Below, piece after piece: positions 1 through 7,085 of a stretch of DNA of 64,000 nt (positions are counted from its first letter, which is position 1; each line of letters opens with the position of its first letter). The stretch is from Microbacterium sp. LKL04 (lineage in GTDB: Bacteria > Actinomycetota > Actinomycetes > Actinomycetales > Microbacteriaceae). A program made the position numbers and the translations under genes. Location: the NCBI RefSeq assembly GCF_900102005.1, contig NZ_LT627736.1:1736001-1800000 (forward strand), given 5' to 3'. The notes beneath the pieces were generated by a model, which did no database searches, was not told where the DNA came from, and saw nothing but the letters and a program-made list of their open reading frames with translations.

Positions 1-848
1 ACCGCCATGAGGCAGTGGCTGCCCTCGACGGTGCGCCCGTCCGACAGCGTCGCGACGACGCCGTCCTTCGTGCGCTCGACCTTCTCGGCACGGGACTTCG
101 AGAGGACCTCCATGCCGCCGCGCGTGAAGACCTTCTCGATCACGGCCGCCGCGTCGGAGTCCTCACCCGGCAGCACCTGGTCGCGGCTCGAGATCAGCGT
201 GACCTTCGAGCCGAGGTTCATGTAGGCGCCGGCGAACTCGGCGCCGGTGACACCCGAGCCCACCACGATGAGGTGTTCGGGAAGGCTCGTCATGTTGTAG
301 AGCTGCGTCCACGTGAGGATGCGCTCCCCGTCGGGCTTTGCGCTGTCCAGCTCACGGGGCGAGGCACCGACCGAGACGACGAGGGTGTCGGCCTCGACGC
401 GGTCGAAGTCGGTTCCGCCGGGGCCGGTCGAGACGACGACGGCGTGCGTGCCGTCGAGGCGGCCGTGTCCGGAGATGATGCGCACACCGGCATCCACCAA
501 CTGCGCGCGCTGGTCGTCGGACTGCTGACGGGCGAGCGAGAGCAGGCGCTTGTTGACCGCGCCCAGGTTGATGGCGATCTCGGGCTTGAGCGGCTTGCCG
601 CTGTCGCCGCGGGCGAACAGCTGGACGCCCAGATCGGATGCGCCGCGGATCGCGACGGCCGCGTCCGCTGTGGCGATCAGGGTCTTCGACGGCACGACGT
701 CGGTGATGACGGCCGAGCCGCCGATGCCCGCGCGCTCGACGAGGGTCACCTCGGCGCCCAACTGGGCCGCTGCGAGAGCCGCCTCGTATCCGCCGGGGCC
801 GCCCCCGATGATCGCGACACTCTGGGTGGTCTCGAAGCTCACAGACAT
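1..848 (-). CDS. lpdA: NAD(P)H-quinone dehydrogenase, LpdA type (3' end cut off by window edge)
   Basis: Flavoprotein disulfide-reductase family member. The reverse strand reads MSVSFETTQSVAIIGGGPGG, with the FAD dinucleotide-binding GGGPGG at residues 15-20 and a second NAD(P)-binding GSGVTG later on. The redox-active CxxxxC of true lipoamide dehydrogenases is absent: residues 43-55 read GGSAVITDVVPSK, with no cysteine. That is the pattern of mycobacterial LpdA (Rv3303c), which reduces quinones rather than lipoamide. About 282 residues are visible; the C-terminal dimerisation domain lies outside the window. It is divergent from the purine nucleoside phosphorylase gene, with 93 bp between the starts. 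The family is secure. The quinone role is inferred from the missing disulfide. Confidence 0.85.
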   Translation of the reverse strand, partial: MSVSFETTQSVAIIGGGPGGYEAALAAAQLGAEVTLVERAGIGGSAVITDVVPSKTLIATADAAVAIRGASDLGVQLFARGDSGKPLKPEIAINLGAVNKRLLSLARQQSDDQRAQLVDAGVRIISGHGRLDGTHAVVVSTGPGGTDFDRVEADTLVVSVGASPRELDSAKPDGERILTWTQLYNMTSLPEHLIVVGSGVTGAEFAGAYMNLGSKVTLISSRDQVLPGEDSDAAAVIEKVFTRGGMEVLSKSRAEKVERTKDGVVATLSDGRTVEGSHCLMA

Positions 849-929
849 GTGGATCATTCTTCCAGGCCGGCGGGGGTTCGCGCGCCGCGCCGCGAAACGC
901 ATCGTGTGGCCGAGCGCGTCGGCGCTTCC

Positions 930-935
930 TAGAGT
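930..935 (+). promoter_or_regulatory. -10 box of a leaderless promoter for the PNP gene
   Basis: TAGAGT fits the actinobacterial TANNNT -10 consensus and ends 6 nt before the ATG, so transcription would start at or next to the start codon. No Shine-Dalgarno sequence is visible. No clear -35 was found. Confidence 0.5.
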
Positions 936-941
936 GGGAGC

Positions 942-1772
942 ATGCACGAGGAGACCCACCCGCTCGACGATCCCGCCATCGACCCGTTCGAGGTCGCTGA
1001 CACCGCCGCAGCCGACATCGCCCGCCTCACCGGTGTGGAACGCCACGACATCGCCCTGACGTTGGGCAGCGGATGGGGGAAGGCCGCCGAGCTCATCGGC
1101 GAGACCACCGCGACGCTCGACGCGACGGAGGTCACCGGCTTCAGCAAGCCCGCCCTCGCGGGCCACGTCGGGTCGATCCGCAGCATCCTGACGCACGACG
1201 GCAAGCGCGTCCTCGTCATCGGTGCGCGCACCCACTACTACGAGAACCACGGCGTCCGCCGGGTCGTGCACAGCGTGCGGACCGCCGCCGCGACCGGCGC
1301 GAAGATCATGGTGCTCACCAACGGCGCCGGCGGCATCAAGGAGTCCTGGTCGCCGGGGCAGCCCGTCCTCATCAGCGATCACATCAACCTCACCGCGGAC
1401 TCGCCGCTCGAAGGCGCGACCTTCATCGACCTCACCGACCTGTACTCGTCGCGCCTGCGCGACCTCGCGCGCACGATCGATCCGAGCCTCGACGAGGGCG
1501 TCTACTGCCAGTTCCGCGGGCCGCACTACGAGACCCCTGCCGAGGTCCAGATGGCCAAGGCCATCGGCGGGCACATCGTCGGGATGTCGACGGCGCTCGA
1601 GGCGATCGCCGCCCGCCAGGCGGGCATGGAGATCCTCGGCTTCTCGCTGATCACGAACCTGGCCGCCGGCATCCAGTCGACCCCGCTCAGCCATCAGGAG
1701 GTCCTCGAGGCCGGCCGCGACGCCGAGCCCGTCATCTCGGACCTGCTCGCACGCGTGATCGGCGTCCTGTGA
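942..1772 (+). CDS. punA: Purine nucleoside phosphorylase
   Basis: Splits purine (deoxy)nucleosides with phosphate to a free base and (deoxy)ribose 1-phosphate in the cytoplasm. The 276-aa length is typical of the trimeric PNP/MTAP family. Visible motifs are the phosphate loop LGSGWG (about 41-46), NGAGGI (about 127-132), the active-site segment around GMSTALEAIAARQ with its glutamate (about 212-222), and SLITNLAAG carrying the base-binding asparagine (about 234-242). Its stop overlaps the GTG start of the next gene, a sugar-phosphate mutase that can take the ribose 1-phosphate it releases, so the two are probably translationally coupled. The start is placed by the -10 box 6 nt upstream. Confidence 0.93.
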   Translation: MHEETHPLDDPAIDPFEVADTAAADIARLTGVERHDIALTLGSGWGKAAELIGETTATLDATEVTGFSKPALAGHVGSIRSILTHDGKRVLVIGARTHYYENHGVRRVVHSVRTAAATGAKIMVLTNGAGGIKESWSPGQPVLISDHINLTADSPLEGATFIDLTDLYSSRLRDLARTIDPSLDEGVYCQFRGPHYETPAEVQMAKAIGGHIVGMSTALEAIAARQAGMEILGFSLITNLAAGIQSTPLSHQEVLEAGRDAEPVISDLLARVIGVL

Positions 1773-3433
1773 GCGAGGGCGTCCTCGAGACCTCGAGGCA
1801 GTGGCTCGCGCAGGACCCGGACGAGGCGACCCGCGCGGAGCTCGCTGATCTGCTCTCGCGCGCCGAGGCGGGCGACGCCACCGCGACCGCCGACCTGCAT
1901 GACCGCTTCGACACCCGCCTGGCCTTCGGCACCGCGGGCCTTCGGGGTGCGCTCGGTGCGGGCTCGAACCGCATGAACCGCGTGCTCGTGAGCCAGGCGG
2001 CGGCCGGCTTCGCGGCCTACCTCCGCGAGCGCGCCGGCGGCGAGACGCCCTCCGTGGTCATCGGCTACGACGGACGCCGCAACTCCGACGTGTTCGCCCG
2101 GGACAGCGCCGAGATCTTCGCCGGTGCGGGGCTCCGCGCGATCCTCCTCCCCCGCCTGCTGCCGACTCCCGTCCTCGCCTTCGCCGTGCGCCACCTCGGC
2201 GTCTCGGCTGGCGTCATGGTCACGGCGTCGCACAACCCGCCCGACGACAACGGCTACAAGGTCTACCTCGGCGGCGACGACGACGGCGCCCAGATCGTCT
2301 CGCCGGCGGATGCCGAGATCGCGGCCCGCATCGACGAGGTCGCCGCGCGTGCGGACCTCGGCTCGGTGCCCCGTTCGAGCGACTACGAGATCGCCGACGA
2401 GTCGGTCGTCGAGGCCTACGTCACCGCGACAGCCCTCGTGGCCCCCGCACCGGCCGGTGCAGCAGGACTGAACTGGGTCTACACGGCCATGCACGGCGTC
2501 GGGCACGAGACGCTCGCTCGCGTCCTCGAGACCGCGGGCTACCCCGCACCGACGGTCGTCACGGCGCAGATCGCGCCGGACGGCCGCTTCCCGACCGTCG
2601 CGTTCCCGAATCCCGAAGAGCCCGGCGCGATGGACCTCGCGTTCGAGACCGCTCGCGAGGCGGGTGCGGAGCTCATCGTCGCGAACGATCCCGACGCCGA
2701 TCGGCTCGCCGTCGCGATCCCGGATGCCGCGGCCCCCGGCGGCTGGCGCCGGTTGACGGGCAACGAGGTCGGGCTCCTGCTCGGCTGGCGTGCCGCCCGC
2801 ACCGCCACCTCGGGAACCCTCGCATGCTCGCTCGTGTCCTCGCCCGGTCTCCAGACGATCGCCGAGCACTACGGCCTCGACTTCACCGCGACCCTCACCG
2901 GATTCAAGTGGATCTCCCGCGCCCCGGGCCTCGTCTACGGCTTCGAGGAGGCGCTCGGCTACCTCGTCAACCCGGGCACGGTCCACGACAAAGACGGCAT
3001 CTCGGCGGCGGTCGCGATCCTCGGCCTCGTGGCCGAGGCACGTGAGGAGGGCAGGACGCTCGGCGACCTGCTCGACGAGTCCGCCACCACTTTCGGGCAC
3101 TTCGCGAGCGGCCAGGTCTCGCTCCGGGTCGACGACGTCTCGGTGATCGGCCGCATCATGACGGCGCTGCGCGCGGCGCCCCCGGCATCCATCGGTTCGG
3201 TCGCCGTCGACCGCATGGAGGACCTGCTCACGGCACCGGAGGGCTCGCCCCGCGGCGACGTCCTGCGCCTGTGGCTCGAGGACGGATCGCGCGTCATCAT
3301 CCGGCCGAGCGGCACCGAGCCGAAGCTCAAGGCCTATCTCGACGTGCGCGGCGAATCCGCGGACGACGCGGCGGACCGGCTCACTGCCGTCGACGGCGGC
3401 GTGCGCACCCTGCTCGACGCGGCGCAGGCATGA
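1769..3433 (+). CDS. Phospho-sugar mutase of the PGM2/phosphopentomutase type
   Basis: Alpha-D-phosphohexomutase superfamily, 554 aa. The catalytic serine lies in TASHNPPDDNGYKVY (Ser about 153), the metal loop is DPDADR (about 307-312), the sugar-binding loop is GFEEALGY (about 390), and the phosphate-binding loop is RPSGTEPK (about 511). The TASHNP-DNGYKVY, GFKW and FEEA(I/L)GY combination is what I know from animal PGM2, a phosphopentomutase; bacterial phosphomannomutases usually have GEESGG or GEMSGH. With the PNP gene overlapping by 4 nt, the likely role is ribose 1-phosphate to ribose 5-phosphate. The M. tuberculosis counterpart is labelled PmmB. The GTG at 1769 was chosen because it overlaps the previous stop; the reading frame stays open far upstream, inside the PNP gene. 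Confidence 0.85.
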   Translation: MSEGVLETSRQWLAQDPDEATRAELADLLSRAEAGDATATADLHDRFDTRLAFGTAGLRGALGAGSNRMNRVLVSQAAAGFAAYLRERAGGETPSVVIGYDGRRNSDVFARDSAEIFAGAGLRAILLPRLLPTPVLAFAVRHLGVSAGVMVTASHNPPDDNGYKVYLGGDDDGAQIVSPADAEIAARIDEVAARADLGSVPRSSDYEIADESVVEAYVTATALVAPAPAGAAGLNWVYTAMHGVGHETLARVLETAGYPAPTVVTAQIAPDGRFPTVAFPNPEEPGAMDLAFETAREAGAELIVANDPDADRLAVAIPDAAAPGGWRRLTGNEVGLLLGWRAARTATSGTLACSLVSSPGLQTIAEHYGLDFTATLTGFKWISRAPGLVYGFEEALGYLVNPGTVHDKDGISAAVAILGLVAEAREEGRTLGDLLDESATTFGHFASGQVSLRVDDVSVIGRIMTALRAAPPASIGSVAVDRMEDLLTAPEGSPRGDVLRLWLEDGSRVIIRPSGTEPKLKAYLDVRGESADDAADRLTAVDGGVRTLLDAAQA

Positions 3434-4005
3434 CCACCGCACTGACCGACCCGGTCACGCTCCGTCGTGGCCGGGTCGAGCTGGTGCCGCTGGACGCGTC
3501 GCATGCCGATGCCCTGACGGCGGCCCGCGAGGGGCTCGAGTACGCCTGGTACACCTCGGTCCCGGCATCCGTCCCCGACGAGATCGCGCGACGCCTCGCC
3601 GAGCGCGACGCCGGCCGGATGAATCCGTTCGCGGTCGTCGTCGACGGCAGGCCGCAGGGCATGACCACGTTCTGCGACATCGACGCCGACAACCGCCGCG
3701 TCGAGATCGGGTACACGTGGCTGGCGCGTGACGTGCAGCGCACCGAGGTGAACACGACGGCGAAGCGGCTGCTGCTCGGCCACGCGTTCGAGGCGTGCGA
3801 AGCGATCGCGGTCGAGTTCCGGACCTCGTGGCACAACCGGCAGTCCCGCGCGGCGATCGAACGGCTCGGCGCCCGGCAGGACGGCGTGCTGCGCAACCAT
3901 CGGATCGGACCGGGCGGGACGATGCGCGACACCGTCGTGTACTCGATCCTCCCCCACGAGTGGCCGGGCGTGCGGATGGGACTCGACGCGCGCCTCGCGG
4001 ATTGA
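3430..4005 (+). CDS. GNAT-family N-acetyltransferase, RimJ-like
   Basis: 191 aa. The acetyl-CoA fold is recognisable from VEIGYTWLARDVQRTEVNTTAKRL around residues 97-120, given here in shortened form as EIGYTWL...VNTTAKRLLL, and from the conserved tail segment SRAAIERLGARQDGVLRNH, typical of RimJ/RimL-type enzymes. The substrate is unknown. The ATG overlaps the mutase stop (ATGA), so it is the last gene of the PNP-mutase transcription unit. Its final ten codons and stop lie in a 41-bp sequence that recurs at 4411-4451 beyond the next gene. Confidence 0.82.
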   Translation: MTTALTDPVTLRRGRVELVPLDASHADALTAAREGLEYAWYTSVPASVPDEIARRLAERDAGRMNPFAVVVDGRPQGMTTFCDIDADNRRVEIGYTWLARDVQRTEVNTTAKRLLLGHAFEACEAIAVEFRTSWHNRQSRAAIERLGARQDGVLRNHRIGPGGTMRDTVVYSILPHEWPGVRMGLDARLAD

Positions 4006-4013
4006 TCAGCCGT
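3973..4013. repeat. Left copy of a 41-bp imperfect direct repeat
   Basis: Matches 4411-4451 at 37 of 41 positions. It contains the last codons and stop of the GNAT gene. Of the four differences, one is synonymous (CGC/CGT), two change the last codon (Asp to Gly) and one lies past the stop. The pair brackets the secreted-protein gene. Confidence 0.85.
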
Positions 4014-4017
4014 TCTC

Positions 4018-4046
4018 TTGTTGGATATTCCCGTCCGCGCTAGCGT
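4018..4046 (+). promoter_or_regulatory. Promoter of the small secreted-protein gene
   Basis: TTGTTG (4018-4023), a 17-bp spacer and TAGCGT (4041-4046) form a reasonable housekeeping promoter. It begins just inside the left repeat, so the cassette seems to carry its own promoter. Confidence 0.5.
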
Positions 4047-4084
4047 GGGGACGGGAGTTTCGTATGCCCAAAGGGGGAGCAAGG

Positions 4085-4408
4085 ATGGCTAGTGCAAATC
4101 GGTCAAACGCATCGCGGCGAGGTCTTCGTCGGACTGTTGCGACTGCGACGGTGACGATTGGGCTACTCCTCGCCGGGATGATCGGCGCAGCTCCCGCGCA
4201 AGCCGTCCCGTATAACCCGACCGGGCAGACCTGGGTCAAGGAGAGCTCTAGGTCTTACTGTTACACCGTCAGCGGATGGTCTGACTGCTACACAGATACG
4301 ACCTATCGCAGAACGTCTGGCTTCTGCGCCAAGCCGGCAGGGAACCTGACGGGAGGCCTTCTTGCCTGGTACTCGTACTGCTACAAGACCGTCACCGTGC
4401 GGCGCTAA
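4085..4408 (+). CDS. Small secreted cysteine- and aromatic-rich protein of unknown function
   Basis: 107 aa. The N-terminus is a textbook signal peptide: a basic stretch (NRSNASRRGLRR), a hydrophobic core (TVTIGLLLAGMIGAA) and a cleavage site after APAQA (about residue 40). The mature part of about 67 residues has four cysteines and many Tyr, Trp, Thr and Ser residues (SYCYTVSGWSDCY near its start, AWYSYCYKTV near its end), suggesting two disulfides in a small extracellular domain. I do not recognise the family. The ATG at 4085 is preferred over one at 4064 because GGGGGAGCAAGG precedes it. Its codons are less GC-biased than the neighbours (ATT, TCT, ACA, TAT, AGA), and it sits between 41-bp repeats, both signs of acquisition. 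Confidence 0.72.
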   Translation: MASANRSNASRRGLRRTVATATVTIGLLLAGMIGAAPAQAVPYNPTGQTWVKESSRSYCYTVSGWSDCYTDTTYRRTSGFCAKPAGNLTGGLLAWYSYCYKTVTVRR

Positions 4409-4410
4409 GC

Positions 4411-4451
4411 CGGATGGGACTCGACGCGCGTCTCGCGGGCTGATCAACCGT
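4411..4451. repeat. Right copy of the 41-bp imperfect direct repeat
   Basis: Begins two bases after the stop codon of the secreted-protein gene. It can still encode RMGLDARLAG-stop, the tail of the GNAT protein, and it also contains the stop codon of the convergent regulator gene (complement of 4444-4446). It therefore looks like the original junction between two convergent genes, split by the cassette. Confidence 0.85.
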
Positions 4452-6363
4452 CGACGACCGCGACGAGCTCGTCGAGGAAGCCGGCGAAGCTCGTTCCGCG
4501 TCGGAGGATCCGCTGCACGCTGTCGCGTTCGCTGAACACCTCGACGAGCTGCTCGAACACCGTCTGGAAAGCTTCGCGGTCCGATTCCGAGAACGCCACC
4601 ATCGCGACGACTTGCACGCGCCCGTCGCCCCACCGGACCGACGGGTCGGCGAGGCCGACGGCGATCGCCGTGCGGGTCGCGGTCATGGCGATCGCGTGCG
4701 GCACGGCGAGCGCATCGGTGAAAGCCGTCGACGAGATCCGCTCACGCTCGAGCGTGCGATCGACGTACTCCTCGCTGATGACGCCCTGCGCCGCGAGCAG
4801 CCCGCCCAGTCCGCGGATGACCGTCTCCTCGTCGGCGTCGGCGGGCAGCCGCGGGACGAAGGCGTCGGGCGAGAAGTAGCGCTCGAGTTCGGCGCGGAGC
4901 CCCGCGAGCCGTCGCGCACGGCGTGCGCGGGCGGCCGCCTGCTGCACCCGTTCGACGTCCGGCTCGGTGAGGAAGGGCTGGATCCGCACGACCCGGTCGG
5001 ACGGCTCGGGCGGATCGATGGTCGTGAGGACGAGGTCGGTGTCGAGACCCTCCCAGTCCGGGTCGACGCGGGTCTCGACGGCGACGACCTCGATCTCACG
5101 TCCGAGGGCCCGGTCGATGCTCGTTCGCAGCAGCTCGTGCATCTCGTAGTACCCCGGGCAGACGAGTGTCGCTGTGAGGAGCCGCGCGGACTGACGGGAA
5201 CGCTCGAGCCGGCCGCCTACGTGCATCGCGATGTATGCGATCTCGTCCTCGTGGAGGGGCGCGCCGACCACGGAGCGCAGCTGCTCGGCGATGAAGACCG
5301 CCACCTCGAAGATCATCGGATAGCTGGACTTCAGCGAACGCGTCAGCGCGTTCCGCGACCATGCCTGGTCCTGCGCGCGCTGGCGGAGGTTCTGCACATG
5401 GAGCGACAGCCGCAGGATGAAATCGTCGTGGTCGATGTCGACGAGGAAGTCGGATGCCGCTCGCGCGACGATCCCGCGCACCGCCGCTTCGACGTCGGCG
5501 TCGAGGCGGTCGCGGATGACCGCGTCGGGTTCGGCGGCGCCGGGGGCGACGACGCGGGTCTGTACGAGCGCGGCGAGGTGGTCGCGGTCGCCGTCTCCGA
5601 GTCGCACGCCCAGGTGGGCGACCGCGAGCCGGTCCAGGAGCTCGGCGATCTTCGACCGCGCGGCCGAGTCGCCCACGGGGGCGCCGTCGAGACCGCGTCC
5701 CCGGCCGACCCTGTCGGCGGCGATCGCGACGTGCATCATGACGTCACCGATCCCGAACTCGTTGACGAGGTATCCGAGGTCCCCGAGACCGGCGACCAGC
5801 TCGGCTTTGAACGCCCCGAGACTGCTCGTCTCGGCCGTGCTCTCGCCCAGGGCGCGTCGCAGGGACCTCAGATCGAAGGCCCCCTGCTCCATCTCGTCGT
5901 GCACCAGCCGGCTGAGCAGGCGCCGCTGCGCCATCTCGGTCCCCGACAACCGGACGCGCTCGGCGGATCGTTCCAGCGTGAGCTGCGTCCCGCTCAACAG
6001 TGCGCGCACCCGGCCGAGGTCGGCCTCCAGCGTCGCCTCGCTGACGTGGAACCGCTGCGCCGCGGCGTACACGTCGACGCCGTCCGACGCGTCCAAGAGG
6101 TGGCGGACCAGGCGGTGGAGGCGATCGCGCGGCGTCTCCTCCGTGACCGTCCGCAGCGCTCCCGACGCCCCGGACCCGGCGCGGTACCCGGAGGGCCCGG
6201 ACTCGACGGCATCGCCGTCCGGCACGCGGGCGTTGAGGGCGGCGACGTAGGAACGGATGCTGCGGGGCGTGACTCCCACCACGTCGGCGAGCTCGCCGGC
6301 CGTCCGCCACGCGGCATCCCGGATCAGGAGCGCCATGACCTGGTCCTGTCTCGCCCGGCTCAC
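4444..6363 (-). CDS. mtlR: PRD-containing PTS-regulated transcriptional activator (MtlR/BglG-like)
   Basis: 639 aa. An N-terminal winged helix-turn-helix (about 5-50, DVVGVTPRSIRSYVAALN) is followed by a second HTH-like region, two PTS regulation domains (histidines in SRLVHDEMEQ, NEFGIGDVMMHVAI, LSLHVQNLRQ and IAYIAMHVGG), an EIIB-like domain (LVCPGYYEMHELL) and a C-terminal EIIA domain with the phosphorylatable histidine in ALAVPHAIA (about 556). This order matches MtlR-type activators, whose activity depends on phosphorylation by HPr and EII proteins. It is divergent from the mannitol PTS operon, so that is its likely target. The GTG at 6363 is chosen as the start; in-frame TTG and ATG codons nearby are possible. 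Confidence 0.88.
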   Translation of the reverse strand: MSRARQDQVMALLIRDAAWRTAGELADVVGVTPRSIRSYVAALNARVPDGDAVESGPSGYRAGSGASGALRTVTEETPRDRLHRLVRHLLDASDGVDVYAAAQRFHVSEATLEADLGRVRALLSGTQLTLERSAERVRLSGTEMAQRRLLSRLVHDEMEQGAFDLRSLRRALGESTAETSSLGAFKAELVAGLGDLGYLVNEFGIGDVMMHVAIAADRVGRGRGLDGAPVGDSAARSKIAELLDRLAVAHLGVRLGDGDRDHLAALVQTRVVAPGAAEPDAVIRDRLDADVEAAVRGIVARAASDFLVDIDHDDFILRLSLHVQNLRQRAQDQAWSRNALTRSLKSSYPMIFEVAVFIAEQLRSVVGAPLHEDEIAYIAMHVGGRLERSRQSARLLTATLVCPGYYEMHELLRTSIDRALGREIEVVAVETRVDPDWEGLDTDLVLTTIDPPEPSDRVVRIQPFLTEPDVERVQQAAARARRARRLAGLRAELERYFSPDAFVPRLPADADEETVIRGLGGLLAAQGVISEEYVDRTLERERISSTAFTDALAVPHAIAMTATRTAIAVGLADPSVRWGDGRVQVVAMVAFSESDREAFQTVFEQLVEVFSERDSVQRILRRGTSFAGFLDELVAVVDG

Positions 6364-6476
6364 CCGTCCAGTCAACCATCTGCGGGACCAGGGGGTTTCC
6401 TCCCCCGCGGAAGAACGGCTGGTTGTCCCTTCCTGGGAGTCGGATGAGAATGACAAGGAGACAAGGAGGCGGATCG

Positions 6477-6806
6477 ATGAAGATCCTCGTCGTCTGCGGC
6501 GCCGGTGCGTCGAGCACGTTCGTCGCCCAGCGTCTGCGGCACGCCGCACAGCGCGAAGGCAGGGACCTGTTCGTCCGCGCGGGAGTGCCCGGCATGGTCG
6601 CCACGGAGGCCGACGCCGGCGACGTGGTGCTCGTGGGTCCGCACCTCGCCTCCGCCCTCTCCGACATCGAACGGGATGCCGCCACCCGACAGGCGCGCGC
6701 CGTTCTCCTGCCGGAGGACGTCTTCGGCGATCGTGACGGAACCCGCACGCTCGCCCTCGTGACGGCGGCGATGGACGCCGACCGCAGTGAAAGGACCCCG
6801 CGATGA
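6477..6806 (+). CDS. PTS EIIB protein, lactose/cellobiose type, without its own EIIC
   Basis: 109 aa. The start MKILVVCGAGASST holds the phosphocysteine loop CGAGASS (Cys7) of EIIB(Lac/Cel)-type proteins. A strong AAGGAGGCGG ribosome site precedes the ATG. It is the first gene of the PTS operon and overlaps the HPr start by 4 nt. No matching EIIA(Lac) or EIIC(Cel) is nearby, and the mannitol EIICB further down has its own EIIB. It could serve an EIIC elsewhere or relay phosphate to the PRD regulator; both are inference. Confidence 0.78.
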   Translation: MKILVVCGAGASSTFVAQRLRHAAQREGRDLFVRAGVPGMVATEADAGDVVLVGPHLASALSDIERDAATRQARAVLLPEDVFGDRDGTRTLALVTAAMDADRSERTPR

Positions 6807-7078
6807 GCGCACCGGCCAGCCGGACCGTGAGGATCGGCTCCTCCAACGGCCTGCACGCCCGCCCCGCGAAGATGTTCGCGCAGGCCGCGAAGGATGCCGG
6901 CATCCCCGTCACGATCTCGAAGGGATCCGGCGGAGCCGTCAACGCGGCCAGCATCCTCAGCGTGATCTCGCTCGGCGCCGAGAACGGCGACTACGTGACG
7001 CTCACCGCAGACGGCGCGAACGCCGAAGAGGTGCTCGACGCCCTCACCGAACTTCTGACCACCGACCACGACGCCTGA
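6803..7078 (+). CDS. ptsH: Phosphocarrier protein HPr
   Basis: 91 aa. Accepts phosphate from EI and passes it to EIIA domains. The active-site histidine is in SSNGLHARPA (His18). The segment VNAASILSVISLGAENGD corresponds to the conserved second half of HPr, including the region of the regulatory serine. The ATG overlaps the upstream EIIB stop (ATGA), and EI follows after 7 nt. Confidence 0.96.
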   Translation: MSAPASRTVRIGSSNGLHARPAKMFAQAAKDAGIPVTISKGSGGAVNAASILSVISLGAENGDYVTLTADGANAEEVLDALTELLTTDHDA

Positions 7079-7085
7079 GGGACAC

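Noticed and set aside
15..932. 305-codon open frame on the plus strand at the window start
   Set aside because: It is the shadow of lpdA on the opposite strand, which has clear FAD and NAD motifs.
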